A DNA stretch of 64,000 bases from Pseudooceanicola nanhaiensis. GTDB lineage: Bacteria > Pseudomonadota > Alphaproteobacteria > Rhodobacterales > Rhodobacteraceae. The stretch spans positions 186,001 to 250,000 of the forward strand of contig NZ_JAIUZP010000007.1 in the NCBI RefSeq assembly GCF_020171315.1, in the 5' to 3' direction. The translations under genes were made by a program, and so were the position numbers. The notes beneath the pieces are model-generated. The model worked only from the letters and a program-made list of their open reading frames with translations. It made no database searches and had not been told where the DNA came from. Each line of letters opens with the position of its first letter. Positions within the stretch are counted from its first letter, which is position 1. Below, one piece after another: positions 8,344-16,946 of the stretch.

Positions 8344-8669
8344 TCGGGCACCTGTTGGGGAGAGTTGTTGCGCCCGATTTTGTCGGATTCGCGGTGGGAT
8401 TGCTTTGCAAATCCGCGGAACTCTGGGCGGTGGTTGCAAGTTTCTTCGCAGGATTGGGATTTCTGTCGAAGATTTTCGCATCGCCGTCGCAGACTTTCGC
8501 GCAGGTGCAGCGTCGATGATTCCGCGACGCAGCGGCGGATCGCGCTGCATATGCAAAATCCGCTTGCGATCCGTGTTGTAATTTAATATCGCTCACCGGC
8601 GAACTGAAGAAATATCCTTGCCCTTTCGCCCTGATCGTCAGGGCCCCCGCGTGTGATGGAGATCGAGAG
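8344..8669. promoter_or_regulatory. Divergent regulatory region between dgcN and mcl1
   Basis: 326 nt, less GC-rich than the surroundings, with no gene. It holds two perfect short palindromes in similar contexts: TTTGCAAA at 8404-8411, followed by TCCGCGG, and TGCATATGCA at 8546-8555, followed by AAATCCGC. The shared TGCAAA(A)TCCGC core in direct orientation about 145 nt apart suggests a common factor. TTTGCAAA is the core reported for short-chain acyl-CoA regulators of the RamB/ScfR family in actinobacteria and Rhodobacter. Transcription starts are not resolved. Confidence 0.4.
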
Positions 8670-9629
8670 ATGAGCTTCCGCCTTCAGCCCCCGGCCCCCG
8701 CCCGTCCGAACCGCTGCCAGCTGTTCGGCCCCGGGTCGAACACCAAGCTGTTCGAGAAGATGGCCGCCAGCGCCGCGGACGTGATCAACCTCGACCTCGA
8801 GGATTCGGTGGCGCCCGACGACAAGGAACAGGCCCGGAAGAACATCATTCAGGCCATCGGCGACGTGGATTGGGGCCAGAAGACGATCTCGGTCCGGATC
8901 AACAGCCTCGACACGCCGTTCTGGGTGCGGGACGTGGTCGACCTCGTCGAACAGGCGGGTGATCGGCTCGACATGATCATGATCCCCAAGGTGGGCTGCG
9001 CCTCGGACGTCTATGCCGTCGATGCGATGATCACCGCGCTGGAACGCGCCAAGGGCCGCACCAAGCCGCTGAAGCTGGAAGTCATCATCGAGAGCGCCGC
9101 GGGCATCGCCCATGTGGAAGAGATCGCCGCCTCCTCGCCCCGGCTTGAGGCGATGAGCCTTGGCGCTGCGGATTTCGCGGCCTCCATGGGGATGCAGACC
9201 ACCGGGATCGGCGGCACGCAGGAAGATTATTACATGCTGCGCGAGGGCCAGAAGTACTGGTCCGATCCGTGGCACTGGGCCCAGACCGCCATCGTCGCGG
9301 CCTGCCGCACCCATGGCGTGCTGCCGGTGGACGGGCCCTTCGGCGATTTCTCGGACGATGAGGGCTACCGCGCGCAGGCGCTGCGCTCGGCCACGCTGGG
9401 CATGGTCGGCAAATGGGCGATCCACCCCAAGCAGATCGCGCTGGCGAACGAGGTCTTCACCCCCTCCGAGACGAAGGTCGCAGAGGCGCGCGAGATCCTC
9501 GCCGCCATGGAAGAGGCCAAGCGCACCGGCGCAGGGGCCACTGTCTATAAGGGCCGGCTGGTCGACATCGCGTCGATCAAGCAGGCCGAGGTGATCGTCC
9601 GCCAGTCGGAGCTGATCGCACAGATGTGA
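8670..9629 (+). CDS. mcl1: L-malyl-CoA/beta-methylmalyl-CoA lyase
   Basis: 319 residues of the HpcH/HpaI (CitE-like) aldolase superfamily, cytosolic, Mg-dependent. It reversibly splits L-malyl-CoA to acetyl-CoA plus glyoxylate and beta-methylmalyl-CoA to propionyl-CoA plus glyoxylate, the closing steps of the ethylmalonyl-CoA pathway. The sequence follows Rhodobacter Mcl1 nearly end to end as I remember it: NRCQLFGPGSNTKLFEKMA, NLDLEDSVAPDDK (metal-binding acids), VIIESAAGIAHVEEIA with the conserved Glu, LGAADFAASMGMQTTGIGGT, and GKWAIHPKQIALANEVF. ATG 8670 has GGAG upstream. It stands alone, divergent from dgcN. Confidence 0.94.
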   Translation: MSFRLQPPAPARPNRCQLFGPGSNTKLFEKMAASAADVINLDLEDSVAPDDKEQARKNIIQAIGDVDWGQKTISVRINSLDTPFWVRDVVDLVEQAGDRLDMIMIPKVGCASDVYAVDAMITALERAKGRTKPLKLEVIIESAAGIAHVEEIAASSPRLEAMSLGAADFAASMGMQTTGIGGTQEDYYMLREGQKYWSDPWHWAQTAIVAACRTHGVLPVDGPFGDFSDDEGYRAQALRSATLGMVGKWAIHPKQIALANEVFTPSETKVAEAREILAAMEEAKRTGAGATVYKGRLVDIASIKQAEVIVRQSELIAQM

Positions 9630-9630
9630 G

Positions 9631-9648
9631 GGATCCCTGAGGGGATCC
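9631..9648 (+). terminator. Possible terminator hairpin after mcl1
   Basis: GGATCCC and GGGATCC arms with a four-base loop begin directly after the mcl1 stop. There is no T-run, so it may only be an RNA-stabilising stem. The remaining 259 nt to the next gene hold nothing recognisable apart from a GGAGG ribosome-binding site at the end. Confidence 0.35.
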
Positions 9649-9907
9649 TGCCGTGCCGCGATGAGGAGATCGCAGAGCGCGGGTCGGGCGGGGGACGCAG
9701 GTTCTCCGCCCTTGCTTTTCAATCATATCAGACGTTTGGCGGGCATCCTCCGCTGCGCCGTGGCAGAGCTGCTTCGCGACAGCCGGCGCCGGGCCGTTTC
9801 TGCACCCCTCTGGCGCGATCGGACTGCGGCACTAGGTAACTTGCGCGGCGCGCGCTCCAATGTGAGGGTGCGGGCCGACCTGACCCGCCCCAATCGGAGG
9901 ATTCGCA

Positions 9908-10468
9908 ATGCGCGCACTGCGCCGTCTCACCACCGCCTGCCTGATGACCGGCCTGATGATCGGAGCCAGCTCCGCCAGCCTGTCCGCGCAGGAGCGGATC
10001 GAGAATGACGAGGTCGTCGTCTACAGCCAGCGGTGGCTGGTCTCGAAGGACCCTGCGCAGAACGGGCTGATGAGCTACCTGACCGTGCAACGCGGCAAGG
10101 CGGGGGAATACTTCTCGGTCACCTGCCGCCGCGAAGGCAGCCACGTGCTGCGCGGTCTGCGCCTCGGCTTCCCCGAGGAACAGCCGTCCTTCGTCCGCGA
10201 AGGCGCCAAATTCGCCCGTGTGGAGATCTCGGTGGATGGCCGCGTGCAGCCGCTGGACATCAAGTACACCGGCACCACGGCGGATCAGGCATTCGGCCGC
10301 GAGGCGATCTATGGCTACGAGGTGATCTTCCCCTCCGTCGCCGCGCGGGATGGCTTCATCGACGGGCTGCGGACCGGTAGCCACATGAAGATCAGCGGCC
10401 AGTCCCTGCCGGTGGAGCTGAAGGGCTCCTCCCTCGCGCTGCAGGGTCAGGAAGACTACTGCAAGTAA
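9908..10468 (+). CDS. Exported protein of unknown function
   Basis: 186 residues. An N-terminal signal peptide (MRALRRLTTACLMTGLMIGA, cleaved near ASLSAQE) precedes a compact mature domain with two cysteines (VTCRREG and the C-terminal EDYCK), which could pair in the periplasm. No membrane segment in the mature part. A GGAGG six bases before ATG 9908 supports the start. Only 10 nt separate it from the racemase-like gene downstream, so the two are probably cotranscribed. I do not recognise the family. Confidence 0.7.
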   Translation: MRALRRLTTACLMTGLMIGASSASLSAQERIENDEVVVYSQRWLVSKDPAQNGLMSYLTVQRGKAGEYFSVTCRREGSHVLRGLRLGFPEEQPSFVREGAKFARVEISVDGRVQPLDIKYTGTTADQAFGREAIYGYEVIFPSVAARDGFIDGLRTGSHMKISGQSLPVELKGSSLALQGQEDYCK

Positions 10469-10478
10469 GCGCGGGGGC

Positions 10479-11069
10479 TTGCTGACGCTCCTCCATACCG
10501 CTGAGGTGCATGTGGCGCGTTTTGCCGCGCTGCGTGATCGTCTCGCGCCCGGGGCGGAGCTGAGGCAGGAGGTCCGCCCGGACTGGCTGGCCCGCGCCCG
10601 CGCCGAGGGTGTGGCGGCCGTGGCCGAGGAGGTCACCGCCTTCATCCGCGCCGCAGGCGGCCCGGTGATCTGCACCTGCACGACGCTGGGCCCGGTGGCC
10701 GAGGCCGCGGGCGCGGCCCGTGTCGACCGGCCCATGATGCAGCGGGCTGCGCGCTTCGGCGGGCCGGTGCTGCTGGTCTATACCCTGGCCAGCACCGCCG
10801 AGGCGAGCGCCGCGCTGCTTTGCGAATACACACCGGACATCCGGCGCCTCGACCTCTCCCCGCTCTGGCCGCTGTTCGAGACCGGCCGGGGGGCAGACTT
10901 CGCTGCGGCCATCGCAGAGGGCGTCCGATCCGAGCTGACGCGGCAGCCAGCGGCCGTGGTCGTGCTGGCGCAGGTTTCGATGAGCGACGCCTCGCCCCTG
11001 CTGGCAGGCTGCGGCGTGCCGGTGCTGAGCGCGCCGGAGGCCGCGCTTCGGGCCGGTCTGGGCCTGTGA
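10479..11069 (+). CDS. Asp/Glu racemase-like protein
   Basis: 196 residues with the paired-cysteine layout of the Asp/Glu/hydantoin racemase superfamily: VICTCTTLGPVAEAAG near residue 66 holds the first catalytic-type Cys, and LLAGCGVPVLSAPEAALRAG at the C-terminus the second. The protein is shorter than typical aspartate or glutamate racemases (about 230-270), so substrate and activity are open. The best start is TTG at 10479, and a GTG ten codons in is possible. The 10-nt gap suggests cotranscription with the exported protein upstream. The D-amino-acid operon lies about 2 kb away on the other strand; a functional link is only a possibility. Confidence 0.6.
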   Translation: MLTLLHTAEVHVARFAALRDRLAPGAELRQEVRPDWLARARAEGVAAVAEEVTAFIRAAGGPVICTCTTLGPVAEAAGAARVDRPMMQRAARFGGPVLLVYTLASTAEASAALLCEYTPDIRRLDLSPLWPLFETGRGADFAAAIAEGVRSELTRQPAAVVVLAQVSMSDASPLLAGCGVPVLSAPEAALRAGLGL

Positions 11070-11136
11070 TTGCCGCACTCGACTGCGGTCGCCGGACCCG
11101 CTGCCGCCGATGCGATCCGGGGTCTTGCCTGCCGAG

Positions 11137-11165
11137 TTGCATCCGGGCGCGGAGAAAGCCATATA
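11137..11165 (+). promoter_or_regulatory. Predicted promoter of accA
   Basis: TTGCAT (11137-11142) and CATATA (11160-11165) with a 17-nt spacer, 25 nt before the accA start and just upstream of its AAGGAG ribosome-binding site. Consensus match is moderate. Confidence 0.35.
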
Positions 11166-11190
11166 GCAACAGTCCGGCAAGGAGTGTGAA

Positions 11191-12153
11191 ATGACCAATT
11201 ACCTCGATTTCGAGCGGCCGCTGGCCGAGATTGAAGGCAAGGCCGAGGAGCTTCGGGCCATGGCCCGGCAGAATCCCGAGATGAAGGTCGAGGAAGAGGC
11301 CGCCGCGCTGGACAAGAAGGCCGCGGACATGCTGGTCGATCTCTACAAGACCCTGACGCCCTGGCGGAAGTGCCAGGTGGCGCGTCACGGCGACCGTCCG
11401 CATTGCCAGGATTACATCGACGCGCTCTTCACCGAGTACACGCCGCTGGCCGGTGACCGGAACTTTGCCGACGACCACGCCGTCATGGGCGGCCTCGCGC
11501 GGTTCAACGACCGCCCCGTCATGGTGATCGGGCACGAGAAGGGCAACGACACCAAGTCCCGGATCGAGCGCAACTTCGGCATGGCCCGTCCCGAGGGCTA
11601 CCGCAAGGCGATCCGCCTGATGGACATGGCCGATCGCTTCGGCCTGCCGGTGGTGACGCTGGTGGACACCCCCGGTGCCTACCCGGGCAAGGGCGCGGAA
11701 GAGCGCGGTCAGTCCGAGGCCATCGCGCGTTCGACCGAGAAATGCCTGCAGATCAAGGTGCCGCTGGTCTCGATCATCATCGGCGAGGGCGGCTCCGGCG
11801 GGGCCGTGGCCTTTGCGACCGCCAACAAGGTGGCGATGCTGGAGCATTCGATCTACTCGGTCATCACCCCCGAGGGCTGTGCCTCGATCCTGTGGAAGGA
11901 TGCCGAGAAGATGCGCGAGGCGGCCGAGCAGATGCGCCTGACCGCGCAGGAGCTGAACCAGCTGGGCGTGATCGACCGGATCATCAAGGAGCCCCTCGGC
12001 GGGGCGCATCGCGACAAGAAGGCGACGATCGCCGCTGTCGGCAAGGCGCTGACCGCCATGCTGGGCGACCTGGACGAATCCGATCCCGCCAAGCTGGTGG
12101 AGCAGCGCCGGAAGAAATTCCTCGGCATGGGCTCGAAAGGGTTGGCGGCGTAA
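11191..12153 (+). CDS. accA: Acetyl-CoA carboxylase carboxyltransferase subunit alpha
   Basis: 320 residues, the normal length for AccA. With AccD it forms the carboxyltransferase that moves the carboxyl group from biotin on AccB to acetyl-CoA, making malonyl-CoA for fatty acid synthesis. Seen: [17 protein letters not shown] at the N-terminus, the crotonase-fold stretch [40 protein letters not shown] (oxyanion-hole glycines), and [19 protein letters not shown] 11191 follows AAGGAGTGTGAA. Single gene with its own terminator; accD is not in the window. Confidence 0.97.
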   Translation: MTNYLDFERPLAEIEGKAEELRAMARQNPEMKVEEEAAALDKKAADMLVDLYKTLTPWRKCQVARHGDRPHCQDYIDALFTEYTPLAGDRNFADDHAVMGGLARFNDRPVMVIGHEKGNDTKSRIERNFGMARPEGYRKAIRLMDMADRFGLPVVTLVDTPGAYPGKGAEERGQSEAIARSTEKCLQIKVPLVSIIIGEGGSGGAVAFATANKVAMLEHSIYSVITPEGCASILWKDAEKMREAAEQMRLTAQELNQLGVIDRIIKEPLGGAHRDKKATIAAVGKALTAMLGDLDESDPAKLVEQRRKKFLGMGSKGLAA

Positions 12154-12172
12154 CGCGACGCCGACGATCTGG

Positions 12173-12217
12173 CCGGAAAATTCGAATTTTCCGGTCCGTT
12201 TTCTTCGAAGAAAACGG
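12173..12217. repeat. TTCGAA double palindrome, copy A
   Basis: Two perfect 22-bp loop-less palindromes one base apart: the first (12173-12194) has the half-arm CCGGAAAATTC, the second (12196-12217) the half-arm CCGTTTTCTTC. They sit between the accA stop and its terminator. The second is identical to half of copy C at 27261. Confidence 0.85.
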
Positions 12218-12219
12218 CA

Positions 12220-12243
12220 AGGGGGCCCTGGGCCCCCTTTTCC
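12220..12243 (+). terminator. Rho-independent terminator of accA
   Basis: GGGGGCCC and GGGCCCCC arms around a two-base loop, followed by TTTTCC, about 70 nt after the accA stop and directly after palindrome copy A. Confidence 0.8.
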
Positions 12244-12337
12244 AATGCCGCAAGCGATGGGCCGTCATTGGTGGTCGCGCGTGACGTCTGCGCTGTCTCT
12301 TCGTCAGCCGTCCTGCCTCTCCCTCCCTGTCGGGCAT

Positions 12338-12384
12338 CCAAGAATTTTCGAAAATTCTTGGGAAAATTCTTCGAAGAATTTTCC
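12338..12384. repeat. TTCGAA double palindrome, copy B
   Basis: Two perfect 24-bp palindromes sharing one base: half-arm CCAAGAATTTTC (12338-12361) and half-arm GGAAAATTCTTC (12361-12384). It lies 3' of petC, just outside the petC terminator. The first palindrome is identical to one half of copy D at 45039. Confidence 0.85.
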
Positions 12385-12412
12385 TGCTCCGCCGCGGGGA
12401 CACGACCCCCGC

Positions 12413-12446
12413 AAACGAAAAAGCCCCGCCGGGAGGGCGGGGCTTT
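12413..12446 (-). terminator. Rho-independent terminator of the petABC operon
   Basis: On the minus strand GCCCCGCC and GGCGGGGC form a stem followed by TTTTTCGTTTG. It lies 22-55 nt after the cytochrome c1 stop. Confidence 0.85.
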
Positions 12447-12467
12447 CGCATGTCCGAGAGGGCCGGA

Positions 12468-13259
12468 TCAGGCCTCCTTGGCCCGTTTCTTGATCGGGGC
12501 CCAGATCGCCTTGTTGGTCAGGTAGAGCAGGACCGAAAGGATCACGAGGAACAGGACGGCGGTGAAACCGGCCTGCTTGCGCGCCATCATCTTGGGCTCG
12601 GCGGCCCAGGTCAGGAAGGCGGCCACGTCCTCGGCCTCATGGTGCAGCTCGTTCGAGTGACCATCGGCGAATTCCACGTCTTCCCCGCCAAGCGGCGGGG
12701 CCATGGCGATCCAGCCGCCGGCAAAGGCGGTGTTCTCGTAGTAGATCGTGCCCGCTTCTTCCTTCTCTTCGCCGGTGTAGCCGGTGAGGATCGAGACGAT
12801 GTGCTCGGGTCCGCCGATGCCGTTGAAGAGCTGGCTCAGACCGGTGCCATAGGGGCCGTGGTAGCCCGCGCGGGCCTTGGCCATCAGGCTGAGGTCGGGC
12901 GCGTTCTCGAGGCTCGACATCGGGAAGTGATCGTTGGGCGTCCGGGCGCGGAAGTCATCCAGCTCGGGGTCCATGATCTCCGACAGGTTCGCGGCATAGG
13001 CGCGGACCTGGTCCTCGGGAATCTCCGGCCCGCCCTCGTCCGAGAGCGTGCGGATCGGCACGTAGCGCAGGCCGTGGCAGGCCGAGCAGACCTCGGTGAA
13101 GACCTGCAGGCCGCGTTGCAGCTGCATCTGGTCGAAGCTGCCGAACGGGCCTTCGAAGGAGAAGTCCACGTCGTGGGTGTGGCCACCTTCGGCCGCCATC
13201 GCCGCCCCGGCCGAAAGGCCGAGTGCGGTCAGGGCAGAAAGGGTGAGTTTCTTCATCAT
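12468..13259 (-). CDS. petC: Cytochrome c1 of the bc1 complex
   Basis: About 263 residues. A Sec signal ([20 protein letters not shown]) exports the protein. The heme c site is [13 protein letters not shown] (CxxCH), and an axial Met is plausible in [11 protein letters not shown]-terminal helix ([15 protein letters not shown], then KKR) anchors it in the membrane. It passes electrons from the Rieske centre to soluble cytochrome c in the periplasm. Two ATGs are adjacent (13259 and 13256); AAAGG upstream serves either. It follows petB by 16 nt as last gene of the operon. Confidence 0.95.
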   Translation of the reverse strand: MMKKLTLSALTALGLSAGAAMAAEGGHTHDVDFSFEGPFGSFDQMQLQRGLQVFTEVCSACHGLRYVPIRTLSDEGGPEIPEDQVRAYAANLSEIMDPELDDFRARTPNDHFPMSSLENAPDLSLMAKARAGYHGPYGTGLSQLFNGIGGPEHIVSILTGYTGEEKEEAGTIYYENTAFAGGWIAMAPPLGGEDVEFADGHSNELHHEAEDVAAFLTWAAEPKMMARKQAGFTAVLFLVILSVLLYLTNKAIWAPIKKRAKEA

Positions 13260-13275
13260 CTGTCTCAGACCTTTC

Positions 13276-14595
13276 TTATTCGGCTGCGGTCGATTTGCCG
13301 TAATGCGCATCGAAGTCTTCCTCGATGGTCGCTGGCGGCGTGGTCGGTTTCTCGATCACGCCGAGCAGCGGCAGGATCACGAAGAAGTAGGCGAACCAGT
13401 AGGCTGCACCGATCAGCGAGATCGTCGAGTAGGGCGGCTCTGCCGGCATCGCGCCGGCCCACATCAGGACGACGAAGTCGATGGCGAGCAGGGCGAACCA
13501 CCACTTGAACATCGGGCGATAGCGGCCCGAACGCACCGAGGAGGTGTCCAGCCAGGGGGTCAGGGCCATCGCGATGATGGCGCCGAACATGGCCAGGACG
13601 CCGAAGAACTTCGCATCCACGATGCCGCCGGTGATCCAGTTGAAGAACATCACGATCCAGACGTCGGCGGTGAAGGCGCGCAGGATGGCGTAGAACGGCA
13701 GGAAGTACCATTCAGGCACGATGTGCGCGGGCGTCGCCAGCGGGTTGGCCTCGGTGTAGTTGTCCGGGTGGCCAAGGTAGTTCGGCATGAAGCCGACGAT
13801 GGCGAAGAACACGGCCAGGATCACGGCAAGCGCGAAGAGGTCCTTGATCACGAAGTAGGGCCAGAAGGGCACGGTGTCCTTCTTGGCGTCTTCCTTCGAC
13901 CCGCGGCGCACTTCGACGCCGGTCGGGTTGTTGTTGCCGGTGTTGTGGAAGGCCCAGATGTGCACCAGCACCAGGCCCGCGATCACGAAGGGCAGCAGGT
14001 AGTGCAGCGAGAAGAAGCGGTTCAGCGTCGCGTTGTCCACCGCCGGCCCGCCAAGGAGCCAGGTCTGGATCGGTTCCCCGATGAAGGGGATCGCGCCGAA
14101 GAGGCCGGTGATCACCGTTGCGCCCCAGAAGGACATCTGACCCCAGGGCAGAACGTAGCCCATGAAGCCGGTGCCCATCATCAGCAGGTAGATCAGCATG
14201 CCGATGATCCACGTGATTTCGCGCGGGGCCTTGTAGGAGCCGTAGTAGAGACCGCGGAAGATGTGGAGGTAGACGGCAAAGAAGAACAGCGAGGCGCCGT
14301 TGGCGTGCAGGTAGCGCAGCATGTGGCCGCCGTTCACGTCACGCATGATGTGCTCGACGCTGGCAAAGGCCATGTCCACGTGCGGCGTGTAGTGCATCAC
14401 CAGCACGATGCCGGTGGCGATCTGCAGCGCAAGGCAGAAGGTCAGGATGATGCCCCAGATCCACATCCAGTTGAGGTTCTTGGGGGTGGGGATCATGATC
14501 GTGTCATAGACGAGCGCGACAACGGGGAGACGGGTGTGGACCCATTTCTCGATCCCGGTCTTGGGCTCGTAATGATCGTGCGGAATTCCAGCCAT
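13276..14595 (-). CDS. petB: Cytochrome b of the bc1 complex
   Basis: 439 residues, integral membrane protein with eight predicted helices, the full-length alphaproteobacterial form. Seen: [14 protein letters not shown], the paired histidine helices ([16 protein letters not shown] with LHIFRGLYY, and later [13 protein letters not shown]), the Qo-site motif [15 protein letters not shown], and the [17 protein letters not shown] loop. It carries hemes bL and bH and both quinone sites, oxidising ubiquinol and pumping protons through the Q cycle. The start is 12 nt after the Rieske gene stop. Confidence 0.97.
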   Translation of the reverse strand: MAGIPHDHYEPKTGIEKWVHTRLPVVALVYDTIMIPTPKNLNWMWIWGIILTFCLALQIATGIVLVMHYTPHVDMAFASVEHIMRDVNGGHMLRYLHANGASLFFFAVYLHIFRGLYYGSYKAPREITWIIGMLIYLLMMGTGFMGYVLPWGQMSFWGATVITGLFGAIPFIGEPIQTWLLGGPAVDNATLNRFFSLHYLLPFVIAGLVLVHIWAFHNTGNNNPTGVEVRRGSKEDAKKDTVPFWPYFVIKDLFALAVILAVFFAIVGFMPNYLGHPDNYTEANPLATPAHIVPEWYFLPFYAILRAFTADVWIVMFFNWITGGIVDAKFFGVLAMFGAIIAMALTPWLDTSSVRSGRYRPMFKWWFALLAIDFVVLMWAGAMPAEPPYSTISLIGAAYWFAYFFVILPLLGVIEKPTTPPATIEEDFDAHYGKSTAAE

Positions 14596-14607
14596 TCGTC
14601 GCTCTCC

Positions 14608-15192
14608 TCAGCCCAGGACGATTTCGGTTTCGCCCTCGAAGCGGGCAACGGGAACCGGCAGGTTCCGCGGGGCCGGGCCTTTGCGGATGCGGCCGGCGGT
14701 GTCGTAGTGCGAGCCGTGGCAGGGGCAGAACCAGCCGCCGAAGTCGCCCGAGGCATTGCCGAGCGGCACGCAACCCAGGTGGGTGCAGACGCCCATCATG
14801 ACCAGCCATTCCTCGGCTGCGTCGCCTTCGGCGCCTTCCGGGGCCAGCGAGCGGTTCGCGTCGGTCGCAGGTGCGCCCGCGGCGACGTTCTCGTTCCGGG
14901 CTTCCGGGTCGGGCAGGCTGCTCACGTCCACGGCGCGGGCCGCTTCGATCTCGTCAGGGGTGCGGCGGCGGATGAACACCGGCTTGCCGCGCCACTTGAC
15001 GGTCAGCTGGGTGCCCGGTTCGACACCGGAAACATCGACGCGAATCGAGGACAGCGCCTGCACGTCGGCGGAGGGGTTCATCTGGTTCACCAGCGGCCAG
15101 ATCGCGGCGCCGGCGGTCACAGCACCCGCGCCTGCCGTGGCGTAGTAGAGGAAATCTCTGCGGGTGCCTTCGTGGTCGTCTGCGTGGGACAC
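14608..15192 (-). CDS. petA: Ubiquinol-cytochrome c reductase iron-sulfur (Rieske) subunit
   Basis: 194 residues from the preferred start. A TAT-type signal anchor ([16 protein letters not shown]) leads to the soluble Rieske domain with cluster ligands in CTHLGC and CPCHGSHYD, [2Fe-2S] bound by two Cys and two His. Start choice: GTG 15192 has GGAG 8 nt upstream and gives the short N-terminus usual in Rhodobacter homologues. The in-frame ATG at 15231 would add 13 residues, and its nearest AGGAGG is too far away. First gene of petABC, divergent from the barrel-protein gene. Confidence 0.93.
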   Translation of the reverse strand: MSHADDHEGTRRDFLYYATAGAGAVTAGAAIWPLVNQMNPSADVQALSSIRVDVSGVEPGTQLTVKWRGKPVFIRRRTPDEIEAARAVDVSSLPDPEARNENVAAGAPATDANRSLAPEGAEGDAAEEWLVMMGVCTHLGCVPLGNASGDFGGWFCPCHGSHYDTAGRIRKGPAPRNLPVPVARFEGETEIVLG

Positions 15193-15341
15193 GAGGTTTG
15201 CTCCATTCTTCGACCGAGAACGGTCAGACATACGGAGGCCGTCTAATATCTCAACTCCTCCTTCCGGAGGTTTAGCGGCCCAATGTACTTGCGTCCACTA
15301 TTCCGTGAACGACAGTCAGGGAAGGCGCCTAAGTGTCGCGC

Positions 15342-15370
15342 TTGTGACATTCTTTTACCGGGTGTATTCG
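15342..15370 (+). promoter_or_regulatory. Predicted promoter of the outer-membrane barrel gene
   Basis: TTGTGA (15342-15347) and TATTCG (15365-15370) with a 17-nt spacer, about 68 nt before the start codon, in the region divergent from petA. Confidence 0.35.
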
Positions 15371-15437
15371 GGTCTCACGATGTATCCGCCACCTTTCCGG
15401 CCGTGTCTTGCGACCGGTACCGTCGAACGGAAGCCCC

Positions 15438-16106
15438 ATGTTCAAACGTTTCAAATACGCCCTCGCAGCGCTCGTGCTGACCGCGGCCCCCGCCGCCGCC
15501 GAGATCGAGATCAACGCCTACACCGGGTATCAGACCGCCCCCCACAGCCGGATCAAGGGGGATTACCCCGATGCGGTCGGCGGCAGCTACTCCGCCCTGA
15601 TCGGCTGGGACGGCAAATCCTGGTCCATGCCCCCCTACTACGGTGTGCGCGCCACCTGGTGGCGGACCGAGACCCTCGGCTTCGGCATCGAGTTCTCGCA
15701 CAACAAGATCTACGCAGACCACGGTGACATGGCCGCTGCCGGTTTCGACACGCTCGAAATGACCGATGGCCTGAACATCCTGACCGTGAACGTCTCGCGC
15801 CGCTGGCCGGGCATGTGGATGGACGGCGCGCTGACGCCCTACCTCTCCGCCGGTATCGGTATGGCGATCCCCCACGTCGAGACGACCGCCACCGCCGGCG
15901 GCCCCGAGACCTTCGACTACCAGGTGACCGGCCCCGCGGCCCGTGCCACCGCCGGTGTCTCCTATGCCTTCAACGACCGCTGGTCGGTCTTCGGGGAATA
16001 CCAGTTCGTCTGGACGGACATCGACGCCGATCTGGACGGGGGCGGGTCACTCAAGACCACCGTCTACAACAATGCCATCAACTTCGGTGTCGGCTTCAAG
16101 TTCTGA
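15438..16106 (+). CDS. Outer-membrane beta-barrel protein, LpxQ (lipid A oxidase)-like
   Basis: 222 residues. Signal peptide FKRFKYALAALVLTAAPAAA, then alternating amphipathic strands (IEINAYTGYQTAPHS, GVRATWWRTETLGFGIEFS) and a C-terminal strand ending NFGVGFKF with terminal Phe, all typical of an eight-stranded outer-membrane barrel. The GYQTAPHS opening and HNKIYAD resemble proteins annotated as lipid A oxidase, which in Rhizobium converts lipid A glucosamine to 2-aminogluconate. I see no proof of catalytic residues, so barrel fold is firm and activity tentative. It is divergent from petA and followed by a strong terminator. Confidence 0.65.
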   Translation: MFKRFKYALAALVLTAAPAAAEIEINAYTGYQTAPHSRIKGDYPDAVGGSYSALIGWDGKSWSMPPYYGVRATWWRTETLGFGIEFSHNKIYADHGDMAAAGFDTLEMTDGLNILTVNVSRRWPGMWMDGALTPYLSAGIGMAIPHVETTATAGGPETFDYQVTGPAARATAGVSYAFNDRWSVFGEYQFVWTDIDADLDGGGSLKTTVYNNAINFGVGFKF

Positions 16107-16130
16107 AGCCGCCTACCCGGGAATGAGAAA

Positions 16131-16155
16131 GGGCCGCGCAGATCGCGCGGCCCTT
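16131..16155. terminator. Bidirectional terminator between barrel gene and GST gene
   Basis: GGGCCGCGC and GCGCGGCCC arms with a TTTT tail on the plus strand and a TTTC tail on the minus strand. It lies between convergent genes and can serve both. Confidence 0.75.
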
Positions 16156-16193
16156 TTGCTGTCTGACGGTCGTGGAACCCGTGGGCGCCCGGA

Positions 16194-16796
16194 TCACTCC
16201 GGCATCGTTTCCTGCATCGACCGGCGCTCGCTGAAGCTGGCGTACCAGTCGTCCAGCCGGCCATGCCCCAGCCGCCAGTTCCGCGCCCCGTGGCGGAAGT
16301 CGAGATAGCCGAGCGCGCAGCCCACGGCGATATGGCCCATGTCGACGGGGCCATTCAGATGCTCCATCCAGCGTTCCTCGATCGCGCCGACGGCGCGGAT
16401 CGCCTTGTCCCACTGGGCCTCGATCCAGCCTTCGAAGACCTTTTCCTCGGGGCGGACCCGGCGCTCGTAGACCATGAGGACCCCCGCATCGAGCAGCCCG
16501 TCGGCCGTCGCTTCCAGCACCAGCGTGTCCCAGAGCCGCCCTTCGGGGTAGAATTCGGTCTCCACCAGCGTGTCGAGGTAACGGCAGATCACGCGGCTGT
16601 CATAGAGCGTCTTGCCATCGGTCGTGACCAGCGTCGGGATTTTGGCCAGCGGGTTCACCCCGGCTAGACCCATGTCCGATTTCACCGCCGTGGTGGCGAC
16701 GATCTTCTCGTCGACCTTGCCGTCCAGCCCCGCCTCGCGCAGCAGCACCCGCACCTTGCGCACGAAGGGCGAGGCCGGAGAGGCATAGAGTTTCAT
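16194..16796 (-). CDS. Glutathione S-transferase family protein
   Basis: 200 residues, cytosolic. The thioredoxin-like N-terminal domain is clear: MKLYASPASPFVRKVRVLLRE with Ser in the activating position, then NPLAKIPTLVTTDGKTLYDSRVICRYL, the glutathione gamma-glutamyl site (cis-Pro and DSR). The all-helical C-terminal domain follows. ATG 16796 is chosen because the family begins directly at MKLY; an upstream ATG at 16808 is in frame. Substrate is not predictable. It reads towards the terminator shared with the barrel gene. Confidence 0.88.
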   Translation of the reverse strand: MKLYASPASPFVRKVRVLLREAGLDGKVDEKIVATTAVKSDMGLAGVNPLAKIPTLVTTDGKTLYDSRVICRYLDTLVETEFYPEGRLWDTLVLEATADGLLDAGVLMVYERRVRPEEKVFEGWIEAQWDKAIRAVGAIEERWMEHLNGPVDMGHIAVGCALGYLDFRHGARNWRLGHGRLDDWYASFSERRSMQETMPE

Positions 16797-16946
16797 CGCG
16801 TTACCCATGTCTGTCCCCATTGTGAGTGGGGCCACCCTAGGAGGGGGGCGCAGACCTGTCCATTGGTTGTTCACGCGTGGTCAGGCGCTTTGCAGAAGGC
16901 GCTTCCGTGACGGCATCTGCACTGCCTTTGTACGGGTGCGCCGCAC

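Noticed and set aside
13096-15246. Long plus-strand open frame over petABC
   Set aside because: Antisense to the three bc1 genes with intact catalytic motifs; its translation shows no family features.
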